DNA from: Candidatus Defluviibacillus avedoerensis
Lineage (GTDB): Bacteria; Pseudomonadota; Gammaproteobacteria; Burkholderiales; Burkholderiaceae_C
Assembly (NCBI GenBank): GCA_016703665.1
Contig: JADJBS010000020.1
Span: 620,001-684,000 of the forward strand
Reading direction: 5' to 3'
Length of the DNA stretch: 64,000 bases
The translations under genes were made by a program, and so were the position numbers. The notes beneath the pieces were generated by a model. It had not been told where the DNA came from. It saw only the letters and a list, made by a program, of their open reading frames with translations, and did no database searches. Positions 1 through 8,490 of the stretch are shown piece after piece. How positions within the stretch are numbered: the stretch's first letter is position 1; every line of letters starts with the position of its first letter.

Positions 1-291
1 GATGGCGAAGTGGGCGATCACAAGTTGCGGGCAGTTTTGCATGCACAGCACCACGCGATCGCCTTTTTTGACACCTATGGCTTGCAGGTAGGCACTCAAT
101 CGCTCTGCTTTTTGTAGCAATTCGGCATAGGTAAAGGTGCGATCAAAGAACTGGAGCGCGGTTTTTTGGGGATAGCGCATGGCGCTGATCGCCAGGTTCA
201 TCCACAGCGAAGTGTCAGGTGGCGTGATGGCATAGGGCAGGCGCTTGGGCCAAAACTTAAAGTGAGCTGGCGCGGCGGGGGCAGTAGACAT
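1..291 (-). CDS. AMP-dependent acyl-CoA synthetase, N-terminal part (cut by window start)
   Basis: Only the first 97 codons are inside the window. The start is the ATG read on the minus strand at 291. The stretch FDRTFTYAELLQKAERLSAY followed by GVKKGDRVVLCMQNCPQ is the typical N-terminal subdomain of AMP-forming acyl-CoA ligases (ANL superfamily). These enzymes activate a carboxylic acid as acyl-AMP and then form the CoA thioester. The catalytic motifs lie outside the window, so the substrate cannot be judged; a medium- or long-chain fatty acid is the usual annotation for this type. The gene diverges from a Bug-type binding protein 86 bp away. Confidence 0.85.
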   Translation of the reverse strand, partial: MSTAPAAPAHFKFWPKRLPYAITPPDTSLWMNLAISAMRYPQKTALQFFDRTFTYAELLQKAERLSAYLQAIGVKKGDRVVLCMQNCPQLVIAHFAI

Positions 292-377
292 GGGACGAAG
301 AACTCCGCTGAGATAGGAACGGTCAAGACGGTGGCGATTGCGCTCTATCATGGCGCGTCAGACAACATCTTCATCAC

Positions 378-1352
378 ATGAAAACCCTGAAAACCCTTCG
401 CATACTGTCACTTGGGTGTCTTGCCGCCCTGTCGCTCAATCTGGCTCATGCCGCCTTTCCTGACAAGCCCATCAAGATCGTGATGGGCTTCCCGGCGGGT
501 GGTCCGCTCGACCAACACGCCCGGTTGTTGACCGACAAATTGCAAAGCGTGCTGGGGCAACCCATCATCGTGGATTACAAACCGGGCGCAGGCGGCTCCG
601 TCGGCGCTGAGACTGTGGCCAAGAGCCCGGCAGATGGCTACACCCTGATGCTGGCCAATACCGGCGTGATGGTGATCAACCCGGCCCTGTACGGCAAGCT
701 GCCCTACCAGACACTGAGAGACTTTGTCCCCATTGCCCGCACCGCCATGCAACCGCTGGCGCTGCTGGTGAACCCCAAAGTGCCGGTCAACAACCTGCAA
801 GAGTTAGTGGAATACGCCCGCGCCCGCCCTGGCCAGATCAATTACGGCTCCGCTGGCAATGGCGGCATCAGCCACCTGGTGCCGGAAATGTTCAAGACAG
901 CCACAGGCCTGTTCATGGTGCACATTCCTTACCGGGGCAGTGCACCCGCCTTCACCGACCTGATGGCCGGGCAAGTGCAGTTCATGGCGGAATCCATCCC
1001 ACAAGCAGCCAATTACCACAAGCAGGGCAAAGTTAAGGCACTGGCCGTGACCAGTGGCGCCCGCAACCCAGCCCTGCCAGACACGCCCACGGTTATCGAG
1101 TCCGGCATCAAAGGCTTTGAGGTGGTCGGGTTTTATGGCTTTCTAGCTCCCGCCAACACGCCGCCCGACGTGAGCGCCAAGCTCAGCGACGCATTCAAAC
1201 AGGTCATGGCATTGCCAGATGTTCGCAACCGCATGATCACGCAAGGCGCAGACCCCGCTTTCCTGGGGCGGGATGATTTTGCCAAGTTCCTGGCCGCCGA
1301 AATGCCCAAATGGGCCAAAGCGGTGCAGGCGTCTGGCGCCATGGTCGATTGA
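378..1352 (+). CDS. Bug/TctC-family tripartite tricarboxylate transporter solute-binding protein
   Basis: This 324-residue protein has a signal peptide (about residues 1-25, ending LNLAHA) and the Bug-family hallmarks: KPIKIVMGFPAGGPLDQHAR near the mature N-terminus, VDYKPGAGGSVGAE, and a central GQINYGSAGNGG. Bug proteins are periplasmic binding proteins for carboxylates and similar small organic anions. No TctA/TctB membrane partners lie nearby, so this is one of the orphan Bug proteins common in Burkholderiales. It diverges from an acyl-CoA ligase, which hints at a carboxylic acid ligand, but the ligand cannot be read from sequence. No clear Shine-Dalgarno sequence precedes the ATG. Confidence 0.92.
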   Translation: MKTLKTLRILSLGCLAALSLNLAHAAFPDKPIKIVMGFPAGGPLDQHARLLTDKLQSVLGQPIIVDYKPGAGGSVGAETVAKSPADGYTLMLANTGVMVINPALYGKLPYQTLRDFVPIARTAMQPLALLVNPKVPVNNLQELVEYARARPGQINYGSAGNGGISHLVPEMFKTATGLFMVHIPYRGSAPAFTDLMAGQVQFMAESIPQAANYHKQGKVKALAVTSGARNPALPDTPTVIESGIKGFEVVGFYGFLAPANTPPDVSAKLSDAFKQVMALPDVRNRMITQGADPAFLGRDDFAKFLAAEMPKWAKAVQASGAMVD

Positions 1353-1384
1353 TTACGGCACCAAATTCGGGTTTATCCGCCCAA

Positions 1385-1398
1385 ATTGGTGCACCAAT
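1385..1398. promoter_or_regulatory. Palindromic operator, probable GntR autoregulatory site
   Basis: ATTGGTGCACCAAT is a perfect 14-bp palindrome 39 bp before the start of the GntR-family gene at 1438. A further half-site, GCACCAAAT, lies at 1358-1366. GntR/FCD regulators usually bind such TGGT/ACCA dyads near their own promoter. Assignment to the adjacent regulator is inference from position and motif shape. Confidence 0.55.
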
Positions 1399-1437
1399 CT
1401 TGTATCCCAGTGGCATGGTTTCTGCTAAAACCAAGGC

Positions 1438-2217
1438 ATGACCACTGCCGCTGACATCAGTAACCGCATCATCGAGGCCGTGATGGCCCAAAAACTCCCG
1501 CCAGGCTCCCGCCTGGGAGAGCAGCCCCTTGCCATGCTGTTTGACTGCAGCCGTACCATCGTGCGTGAAGCGCTGACCCGACTGGCAGCCCGCGGCATCG
1601 TGACCGTGAGCGCACGCCGTGGCTGGTATGTGATTGAGCCGTCGCAAGACGAAGCACGTGAAGCCTTTGAAGCCCGGCGAGTGATTGAGTTGGGTTTGAT
1701 TCGGCAAGTGGCCGAGGGTGGCAAAGGGGTCAGCAAAGAGGCATTGAAGCAGCTTAAAAGCCACCTCAACCGCGAAAAAGCCGCAGTCAAAGGTACCGAT
1801 GTGGGCGCACGTAGCTTTCTGCTAGGCGACTTTCATGTCTGCCTGGCCGAATGTCTGGGCAACAGCTTGCTGGCCGATGCCCTGCGCGACTTCACCGCCC
1901 GCACCACCCTGATCGCCATGCTGTACCAGTCGTCACACGACGCGGCACAGTCTTGCCAAGATCACGTGGAAATCGTCCGCGCGCTGGAGCTGGGCGAGAT
2001 AAGCCGAGCCGAATCCCTGATGGCTGCTCACATTGGCACCGTCCAAGCCGCCCTGCGGGTGCAAGCCCCGAGCGACCCGTTGGCGCAATTGCGCGATGCA
2101 TTGGCGCCCGTTGCTAAGGCACAAGTCTTGCATACAAGCCCCGTACCCCATTTACCCAAACAGCGCTCACCCAAGGGCGCAGACGACTCATCCACCTACC
2201 TAGGAGCCTTGTTATGA
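1438..2217 (+). CDS. GntR family transcriptional regulator (FCD domain)
   Basis: The 259-residue protein has an N-terminal GntR winged helix (about residues 5-75, with LPPGSRLGEQPLAMLFDCSR and IVREALTRLAARGIV) and an all-helical FCD ligand-binding domain (about residues 80-220). It overlaps the following binding-protein gene by four bases (ATGA), so it is the first gene of the amino-acid ABC operon and probably controls it in response to the transported compound or a derivative. The C-terminal 40 residues are low in conserved features. A perfect palindrome lies just upstream. Confidence 0.92.
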   Translation: MTTAADISNRIIEAVMAQKLPPGSRLGEQPLAMLFDCSRTIVREALTRLAARGIVTVSARRGWYVIEPSQDEAREAFEARRVIELGLIRQVAEGGKGVSKEALKQLKSHLNREKAAVKGTDVGARSFLLGDFHVCLAECLGNSLLADALRDFTARTTLIAMLYQSSHDAAQSCQDHVEIVRALELGEISRAESLMAAHIGTVQAALRVQAPSDPLAQLRDALAPVAKAQVLHTSPVPHLPKQRSPKGADDSSTYLGALL

Positions 2218-2999
2218 AACTCACCAAACGCCAATTTGCCTTTGCGCTGTCCGTGCTGGTCGCCAGTGCAACAAGCCATGCCCAAACCGCGCTGGACGAC
2301 ATCCTCAAGGCCAAGCTGCTCAAAGTGGCTGTGCCCACCGACTCTGCCCCCTACGGCTATGTGGGCACCGACCTGAAACCCATCGGGCTGGACATTGACA
2401 TGGCCAACCTGATTGGCGCCAAGCTGGGCGTGCCGGTAGAACTGGTGGTCGTGACCAGTGCAAACCGCATCCCCGCCCTGCAAACCAAGAAGGCCGACCT
2501 GGTGATTTCTACCTTGGGCAAAAACGCCGAACGTGAAAAGGTCATCGACTTCACGGCTGCCTACTCACCCTTCTTCCAGGCCGTGTTCGGCGCCAAGACG
2601 GTGAGCGCCAAGAGCTTTGCTGATCTAGCGGGCAAAACCGTGGGCGTGACCCGTGGCGCCATGGAAGACCAGGAGCTGGGCAAGGTCGCCCCCGCCAACA
2701 CCGACACCAAGCGCTTTGAAGACAACAACGCCACCATCGCTGCGTTCACGTCAGGCCAAGTACAGTTTGTGGCACTGGGCGCATCGGTGGCAGGCAACAT
2801 GATGGCCAAGAACCCTCAGTTAGGCACAGAGTTCAAGCTGCTGCTGAAAGACAGCCCCAACTTCATCGGCGTGGCCAAGGGTGAAGACAAACTTCGCATG
2901 AAAGTTAACGACATCATTGCCGACGCCAAGAAATCTGGCGAACTGGATGCGATGGCGCGCAAATGGCTGGGCCGCCCGCTGGGTGAACTGCCCCTGTAA
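2214..2999 (+). CDS. Polar amino-acid ABC transporter, periplasmic solute-binding protein
   Basis: This 261-residue SBP_bac_3 family protein has a signal peptide (residues 1-23, cleavage after TSHA). Family motifs include PYGYVGTDLKPIGLDIDMA, LGVPVELVVVTSANRIPAL and the later DFTAAYSPFFQAVFG. It would capture an amino acid or related compound and deliver it to the two permeases that follow. A good TAGGAG ribosome site lies at 2201-2206. The gene overlaps the regulator upstream (ATGA) and the permease downstream by one base, so translational coupling is likely. The specific ligand is not evident. Confidence 0.94.
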   Translation: MKLTKRQFAFALSVLVASATSHAQTALDDILKAKLLKVAVPTDSAPYGYVGTDLKPIGLDIDMANLIGAKLGVPVELVVVTSANRIPALQTKKADLVISTLGKNAEREKVIDFTAAYSPFFQAVFGAKTVSAKSFADLAGKTVGVTRGAMEDQELGKVAPANTDTKRFEDNNATIAAFTSGQVQFVALGASVAGNMMAKNPQLGTEFKLLLKDSPNFIGVAKGEDKLRMKVNDIIADAKKSGELDAMARKWLGRPLGELPL

Positions 3000-3682
3000 T
3001 GAAAGTCCAGCTTGATTTCATGGCGGTGCTGTCGGAGTGGCCGCTGCTGCTCCACGGCGTGGGTTGGACGCTGGCACTGACCGCTGCTGCGGTAGTTGTC
3101 GGTAGCGTTTTGGCGACAGCCTGCGCCTGGGTTCGTGCCCGCGGTTTTGGCGATGCGCTGGCGCCTGCATGGCTCAAAGCACTGGTGGCAGGTTACGTGG
3201 AGCTGATCCGCAACACGCCCTTCATCGTGCAGCTGTTCTTCATCTTTTTTGGTTTGCCCGCTGCGGGCTTCAAACTGTCAGCCGAAGCTGCGTCTTTCAT
3301 CGCCATGGTGATCAATCTGGGCGCCTACGCCACCGAGATCATCCGCGCAGGCCTGGAGGCCACGCCCAAAAGCCAGATCGAAGCAGCCATCAGCTTGGCG
3401 TTGAACCGCACGCAAACCTTTTTCCAGGTCGTTTTGCCGCCCGCACTCAAGAAAGTGTGGCCCGGCATGGTCAGCCAGATCATCATCGTGATGTTGGGCT
3501 CGTCGGTGTGCGGGCAGGTATCGACGCAAGAGTTGAGCTATGCGGCCGACTTGATCCAGAGTCGAAACTTCCGCTCGTTTGAGGCCTTCATCATCATTGG
3601 CGTCATGTACTTGTTGATCTCAATGGCGCTGCGCCACTTCCTCAACTGGTTCGGTGAGAACTTTCTGTTTGGAGGTCGCTGA
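2999..3682 (+). CDS. Amino-acid ABC transporter permease (HisM/GlnP type), first subunit
   Basis: This 227-residue inner-membrane protein has about five transmembrane segments and the polar amino-acid permease signature, with YVELIRNTPFIVQLFFIFFG near residues 65-85 and the coupling-loop EAAISLALNRTQTFFQVVLP. It pairs with the next permease to form the channel of the ABC importer. Its stop overlaps the start of the second permease (TGATG), which fits one polycistronic message. Confidence 0.94.
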   Translation: MKVQLDFMAVLSEWPLLLHGVGWTLALTAAAVVVGSVLATACAWVRARGFGDALAPAWLKALVAGYVELIRNTPFIVQLFFIFFGLPAAGFKLSAEAASFIAMVINLGAYATEIIRAGLEATPKSQIEAAISLALNRTQTFFQVVLPPALKKVWPGMVSQIIIVMLGSSVCGQVSTQELSYAADLIQSRNFRSFEAFIIIGVMYLLISMALRHFLNWFGENFLFGGR

Positions 3683-4318
3683 TGGTTGAATTCTCCCTCT
3701 GGGACATTCTGCGCAACTTGCTGTTGGCAGGTCGCTGGACGGTGTCTCTCTCACTGATAGCCTTCATTGGCGGTGGCGTCGTTGGCCTGCTGCTCTTGCT
3801 GGTCCGCCTGTCGCACAACCCCGCGGCGCGGATGGCTGTGGGCGCGTATGTTCAGCTTTTTCAGGGCGTGCCGCTGCTGGTGCAACTCTTCCTGGCTTAT
3901 TACGGCATGGGCTTGCTGGGCATCAACACATCGGCCTGGGTAGCAGCAGCAGCGGGCCTCACGCTGTACACCAGCGCCTTTCTGACCGAAATCTGGCGCG
4001 GCTGTGTGGAGTCTGTGCCGCGCGGGCAGTGGGAGGCATCGCAAAGCCTGGCGCTCAACTTCAGGGAACAGGTGCGCTATGTGATCCTGCCGCAAGCGGT
4101 GCGCATGGCCATCCCGCCGACGGTGGGCTTTTTGGTGCAGGTGATCAAGGGCACAGCACTGGCATCCGTCATTGGGTTCATGGAACTCACCAAGGTGGGC
4201 AAAACCATCGCCAACGCCACATTCAACCCGTTCCTGGTGTTCAGCTGTGTTGCCCTGATGTACTTTGTGCTGTGCTACCCCGTGAGCCGTTACGCCAAAT
4301 CGCTAGAAAGAAAAATGC

Positions 4319-4335
<17 letters not shown>
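3682..4335 (+). CDS. Amino-acid ABC transporter permease (HisQ/GlnP type), second subunit
   Basis: This 217-residue paralogue of the preceding permease has the same fold and motifs: VQLFQGVPLLVQLFLAYYG, then EIWRGCVESVPRGQWEASQS, the EAA coupling loop that docks on the ATPase. A GGAGG ribosome site lies at 3671-3675. Two different permeases imply a heterodimeric channel. The gene overlaps the downstream ATPase start by 17 bases. Confidence 0.94.
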
Positions 4336-5092
<757 letters not shown>

Positions 5093-5157
5093 ATAGAACA
5101 GTCACAAATGTTGCAACCGAAGGCTCCTCATCCACTTGATGACTCCTGATGACGGTC

Positions 5158-5171
5158 TTGATCTGGGTCAA
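5158..5171 (+). promoter_or_regulatory. FNR/ANR-type box upstream of the c-type cytochrome gene
   Basis: TTGATCTGGGTCAA matches the FNR/ANR/DNR consensus TTGAT-N4-ATCAA with one mismatch. Its centre is about 65 bp before the cytochrome start at 5230, which allows a class II-type promoter with a transcript start near 5206. Oxygen- or NO-responsive control of the cytochrome is inferred from this match. Confidence 0.6.
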
Positions 5172-5229
5172 GTATGGTTGGCAGTGATCGGGCGCAAGAT
5201 GACGGTATCGACACTGCTGGAGTTCATCT

Positions 5230-5658
5230 GTGCGCAAGAAAACCCTTCTTCTCGTGGCTTTGCTGGGCGGAACCGTCATCGCGGCGGAAGATGTCCGTCA
5301 GCTCGCCAAACTACCCCCGCAAGCAGAGATCAACTTGCGCGAAGAAATGCGCGTCAGTTTGTTGCAACTCAACGAGGTCATCAGCTTGGTGGTCGCAGGC
5401 AAGGTAAAAGAAGCTGGTGAGTTAGCCGAAAAGGAACTGGGGATTTCAGCTATGGGAAAAAACCGGGCCCTTCCCTTGGAGGCACGCCCTGGCGCCAACA
5501 TGCCGCCGGGAATGCACCAGATCGGTCAGGAAGGACACAAGGATGCCAGCGCTTTTGCCGCCATTGCCGCCACAGGCGACCGCGAAAAAGCCCTAGCCGC
5601 CATCCCTAAAATGACCGCATCTTGTATCGCTTGCCACTATTCGTACCGCATTCGATAA
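5230..5658 (+). CDS. Small periplasmic c-type cytochrome
   Basis: The 142-residue protein starts with GTG, preceded by GGAG about 8 bases upstream. It has a short signal peptide (residues 1-18) and a single haem-binding motif CIACH close to the C-terminus, followed by only six residues. A haem site at the extreme C-terminus after a mostly helical body is the arrangement of cytochrome c'-like proteins. The protein probably carries electrons or binds gases in the periplasm. An FNR/ANR-like box upstream suggests induction at low oxygen. It is unrelated in function to the ABC operon before it. Confidence 0.8.
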   Translation: MRKKTLLLVALLGGTVIAAEDVRQLAKLPPQAEINLREEMRVSLLQLNEVISLVVAGKVKEAGELAEKELGISAMGKNRALPLEARPGANMPPGMHQIGQEGHKDASAFAAIAATGDREKALAAIPKMTASCIACHYSYRIR

Positions 5659-5710
5659 CCAGTTGTTGAGACGACCTGCATACCCGAGTAAGCATCGATG
5701 TAGAGAAACC

Positions 5711-6094
5711 TCACGCGCGCACAAACGCCGTCACCAGCGGCTCATCCCCCACCTGACGACTCCAGTGCCCATGCACTGCAGCGTCAAAAGCAGTCCCCGC
5801 AGGCAAAGTGTCATTGGAATAAAACGCCTGCCCTGCCTTGAACACGCGGGTTGTGCCATCTTGCAGGCCAATCTCCATCTGGCCCTGCAACACAAACAAC
5901 CACTGAGGCGTGGTGGTGCAATGAAACTGGCTGCGAAACCCGACAGGGCTTTGGCGAAACTGCAATCCCGCCGTGGGTGCCAAAGGCGACAACTGCGCAG
6001 CAGGCGTGCCCTCGCTCAAGGCCAAGGGTTGTTCGCGAAACTTGGCACGACCATCGGTGTCGGTAAACAGAATGACTTGGGTGTAGGTGCTCAT
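5711..6094 (-). CDS. Cupin-domain protein
   Basis: The 127-residue protein has a central cupin motif region, HCTTTPQWLFVLQGQMEIGL followed by FKAGQAFYSNDT, i.e. a single beta-barrel domain. The metal ligands of the first cupin motif are incomplete: one His plus Gln rather than the HxH pair. It follows the enolase-superfamily dehydratase on the same strand 41 bp downstream, so it is probably the last gene of the sugar-acid operon. A role in sugar-acid metabolism or sensing is inferred from position only. Confidence 0.78.
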   Translation of the reverse strand: MSTYTQVILFTDTDGRAKFREQPLALSEGTPAAQLSPLAPTAGLQFRQSPVGFRSQFHCTTTPQWLFVLQGQMEIGLQDGTTRVFKAGQAFYSNDTLPAGTAFDAAVHGHWSRQVGDEPLVTAFVRA

Positions 6095-6135
6095 TTGTAT
6101 TTGCTCACGGTGCGCTTCGTTTGCACCAAATCGGG

Positions 6136-7338
6136 CTATTTTGACGCGTTGGAAGTCCGCACCACGGCGTCTGCCCGCTTGTGCAAATCGGGCAACAGCT
6201 CAATTCCCAAGCCGGGTTTGTCGTTTACGGAAATCATGCCCCGGTTGACCTGGGGCAGTTCGGTCACCAGCTCCCTGTACCAGCCGGTGTAAAACGCCCG
6301 AACCGATTCCTGAATAAGCGCATTGGGCGCGTGCAGACTCAGGTGCGTTGATGCAGCCCACACCACGGGGCCGGTGCAGTCATGCGGTGCCACGGGCAGC
6401 TGCCAGGCGTCGGCCATGGCTGCAATCTTGCGTGCCTCACTCAGCCCGCCGCACCAGCTCAGGTCCAGCATCACAATGCCTGCCACACCGGTTTGCAGAT
6501 AGTCCTTAAAGCCCCATTTGTAAGCCAGCGTCTCACTGGCACAAACCAGGGCATCGCAATCTTTGGCGTAAGCCTTGAGCAGGTCCAGGCTGTCCATGCG
6601 GATCGCGTCTTCGTGCCAGAAGGTGTTGAACTCTTTCAATGCACGTGCAATTTTTTGAGCCATCGGCAAGCGCCACAGGCTGTGGAACTCCACCATGATG
6701 TCCATGTGCTGGCCCACGGCTTTGCGGATCTTGCGGAAAGGCTCCAGCGCCTTGTCCAGGTCGCCAGGGCTGATGTACTGCCCGTCAGACGCCTCTGCCG
6801 CCATGTCAAACGGCCAGATTTTCATGGCGGTGCAGCCTTCGCTCAGCAGCGACTCGGCCAACTCGTCAGCATGGTGCAAAAAGCCTTGCAGGTCTTCATA
6901 GTGCCCCTGCCCTTTGCCGACACCCCAGTTGCTGCTGGTTTGCGCTGCCGCACTGCGGATGTACTGATACCCGGCACAGGTGTTGTAGATGCGAATCTTG
7001 TCGCGGCTCGCGCCACCAAGCGCTGTGTGAACCGGCATGTTGGCGGCTTTGCCGAAGATGTCCCACAGGGCGATGTCAATGGCTGAGTTGCCGCGCGTCT
7101 CTACGCCGGATCCGCGCCACCCCAGGTAGCCCATGATCGACTTGTTGCGCGCCTCGATGGCCAGCGGGTTTTGCCCAAGCAGCTTGGGGGCCACCCACTC
7201 GTGCAGGTAGGCCTCTACGGCCTCGGCCCCCATGAAGGTTTCACCCAGCCCGACCAATCCATCGTCGGTGTGCAAGCGCACCCAGATGATGTTGGGGAAC
7301 TCGCCCAGGCGGATGGTTTCTAGCTGGGTGATCTTCAT
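6136..7338 (-). CDS. Mandelate racemase/muconate lactonizing enzyme family protein, probable sugar-acid dehydratase
   Basis: I chose the ATG at 7338 (MKITQLETIRLGEF) rather than an upstream start, because the family begins there; this gives 400 residues. The enolase superfamily residues are visible: acidic metal ligands in MVEFHSLW, WHEDAIR and CASETLAYKWG, and a His/Asp pair in APHDCTGP. Such enzymes remove a proton alpha to a carboxylate; dehydration of a hexonate or hexarate is the usual task next to TRAP transporters and KDG-type kinases. The exact substrate (galactonate or another aldonate) cannot be fixed. It lies in an operon with dctPMQ and the FadR-type regulator. Confidence 0.88.
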   Translation of the reverse strand: MKITQLETIRLGEFPNIIWVRLHTDDGLVGLGETFMGAEAVEAYLHEWVAPKLLGQNPLAIEARNKSIMGYLGWRGSGVETRGNSAIDIALWDIFGKAANMPVHTALGGASRDKIRIYNTCAGYQYIRSAAAQTSSNWGVGKGQGHYEDLQGFLHHADELAESLLSEGCTAMKIWPFDMAAEASDGQYISPGDLDKALEPFRKIRKAVGQHMDIMVEFHSLWRLPMAQKIARALKEFNTFWHEDAIRMDSLDLLKAYAKDCDALVCASETLAYKWGFKDYLQTGVAGIVMLDLSWCGGLSEARKIAAMADAWQLPVAPHDCTGPVVWAASTHLSLHAPNALIQESVRAFYTGWYRELVTELPQVNRGMISVNDKPGLGIELLPDLHKRADAVVRTSNASK

Positions 7339-7359
7339 AAAACTGATACCTCTACTGAT

Positions 7360-7445
7360 CAGTGAGCGCCGCCGGGCCGCCCCAAGGCGCGAAGGCCCCC
7401 ATTGGGGGGCAGCACAGCACACGCAGTGGCAAGCGTGGGGGCGGT
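7360..7445. repeat. G+C-rich hairpin-forming intergenic repeat (REP-like)
   Basis: The 110-bp gap between dctP and the dehydratase holds a G+C-rich block with GGCCGCCCC, then CCCCC-ATT-GGGGG (7396-7408) and ending AAGCGTGGGGGC. I recall very similar blocks between genes in many Comamonadaceae genomes, which marks it as an interspersed REP-like element. No second copy was found in this window. The hairpin may stabilise or attenuate the operon transcript. Confidence 0.55.
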
Positions 7446-7448
7446 GAT

Positions 7449-8465
7449 TTATCCGCCTCGTGCTTTCTTGAGTGCATCCAAGACTTGGGTGACAGCCTCA
7501 GCGCCGATGGTGGGCACGTTTTTGTCATACACGGGCTTGACCTTGTCGAACATGCGCTTTTGCTCAGCGGCGGTGATCTCATTCACAGTCATGCCCTTGG
7601 CCTTGAGGGCGGCCAAAGCTTTGTCACTTTGGGCGCGGATGGTGGAGCGTTGCACCTTCTGGCCTTCCATGGCAGCCTCACGCAAGACAGCTTGCTCTTG
7701 CGCGCTCAACTGGTCCCACAGCTTTTTGCTGTACAGAATCAGGAAAGGCGTATAGGCATGGCGGGTGATGCTCAGGTACTTTTGCACCTCGTAGAACTTG
7801 GAAGTGTCAATGGTGACAAAGGGGTTCTCCTGGCCGTCGATGGTCTTGGTTTCCAGTGCAGTGAACACCTCGCCAAAAGCCATGGGCACAGCATTGGTTC
7901 CCAGCGTCTTGAAAGTGTCCAGGAAGATGTTGTTCTGCATCACGCGAACCTTGACGCCCTCAAAGTCCTCTGGCTTGGACACAGCGCGCTTGCTGTTGGT
8001 CAGGTTGCGAAAACCGTTCTCCCAGTAGGCCAGGTTGACCAAGCCTGCTTCTTCCAGCTTTTTGTTGAAGTACTGGCCAGCAGGGCCGTCGAGCACGGCG
8101 TCGGCTTCTTTTTCGTTGGCAAACAGGAAGGGCAAGTCAAATGCACCCAGTTCCTTGACGATGCCCACCAGGGGTGAGGTGCTGGTGCACACCATCTCTT
8201 GCGTGCCCGCGCGCAGGGCTTGGGTCGCAGGCAGGTCACCGCCCGCCGCGCCGCCCCAGAAGGCCACTATCTTGAGCTTGCCACCGGTCTTGGCGGCCAA
8301 GACTTCTTGCATCTTCTTGACGCCTGCACCCACTGGGTGGTCTTCGTTCACACCGTTGGTGAACTTGATGGTGCGGTCACTGAACTGCGCATACGCAGAA
8401 GTGACCATTCCGCATGTCAGTAGGGCACAGGTAGCTATTGATTTAAGAGCATTTCGTTTCAACAC
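7449..8465 (-). CDS. TRAP transporter solute-binding protein (DctP family)
   Basis: The 338-residue protein begins with GTG at 8465, preceded by AGGAG on the minus strand. It has a signal peptide (to about residue 26, SAYAQ) and DctP motifs: FTNGVNEDHPVGAG, FWGGAAGGDLPATQ, GLVNLAYWENGFRNLTNSKR and the ligand-contact region VRVMQNNIFLDTFKTLG with its conserved Arg. It is the periplasmic capture component for the DctQ/DctM pair encoded upstream. Neighbouring dehydratases suggest a sugar acid as ligand. Confidence 0.94.
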   Translation of the reverse strand: MLKRNALKSIATCALLTCGMVTSAYAQFSDRTIKFTNGVNEDHPVGAGVKKMQEVLAAKTGGKLKIVAFWGGAAGGDLPATQALRAGTQEMVCTSTSPLVGIVKELGAFDLPFLFANEKEADAVLDGPAGQYFNKKLEEAGLVNLAYWENGFRNLTNSKRAVSKPEDFEGVKVRVMQNNIFLDTFKTLGTNAVPMAFGEVFTALETKTIDGQENPFVTIDTSKFYEVQKYLSITRHAYTPFLILYSKKLWDQLSAQEQAVLREAAMEGQKVQRSTIRAQSDKALAALKAKGMTVNEITAAEQKRMFDKVKPVYDKNVPTIGAEAVTQVLDALKKARGG

Positions 8466-8490
8466 AGCAGTCTCCTTTGTAAAAAAAATA

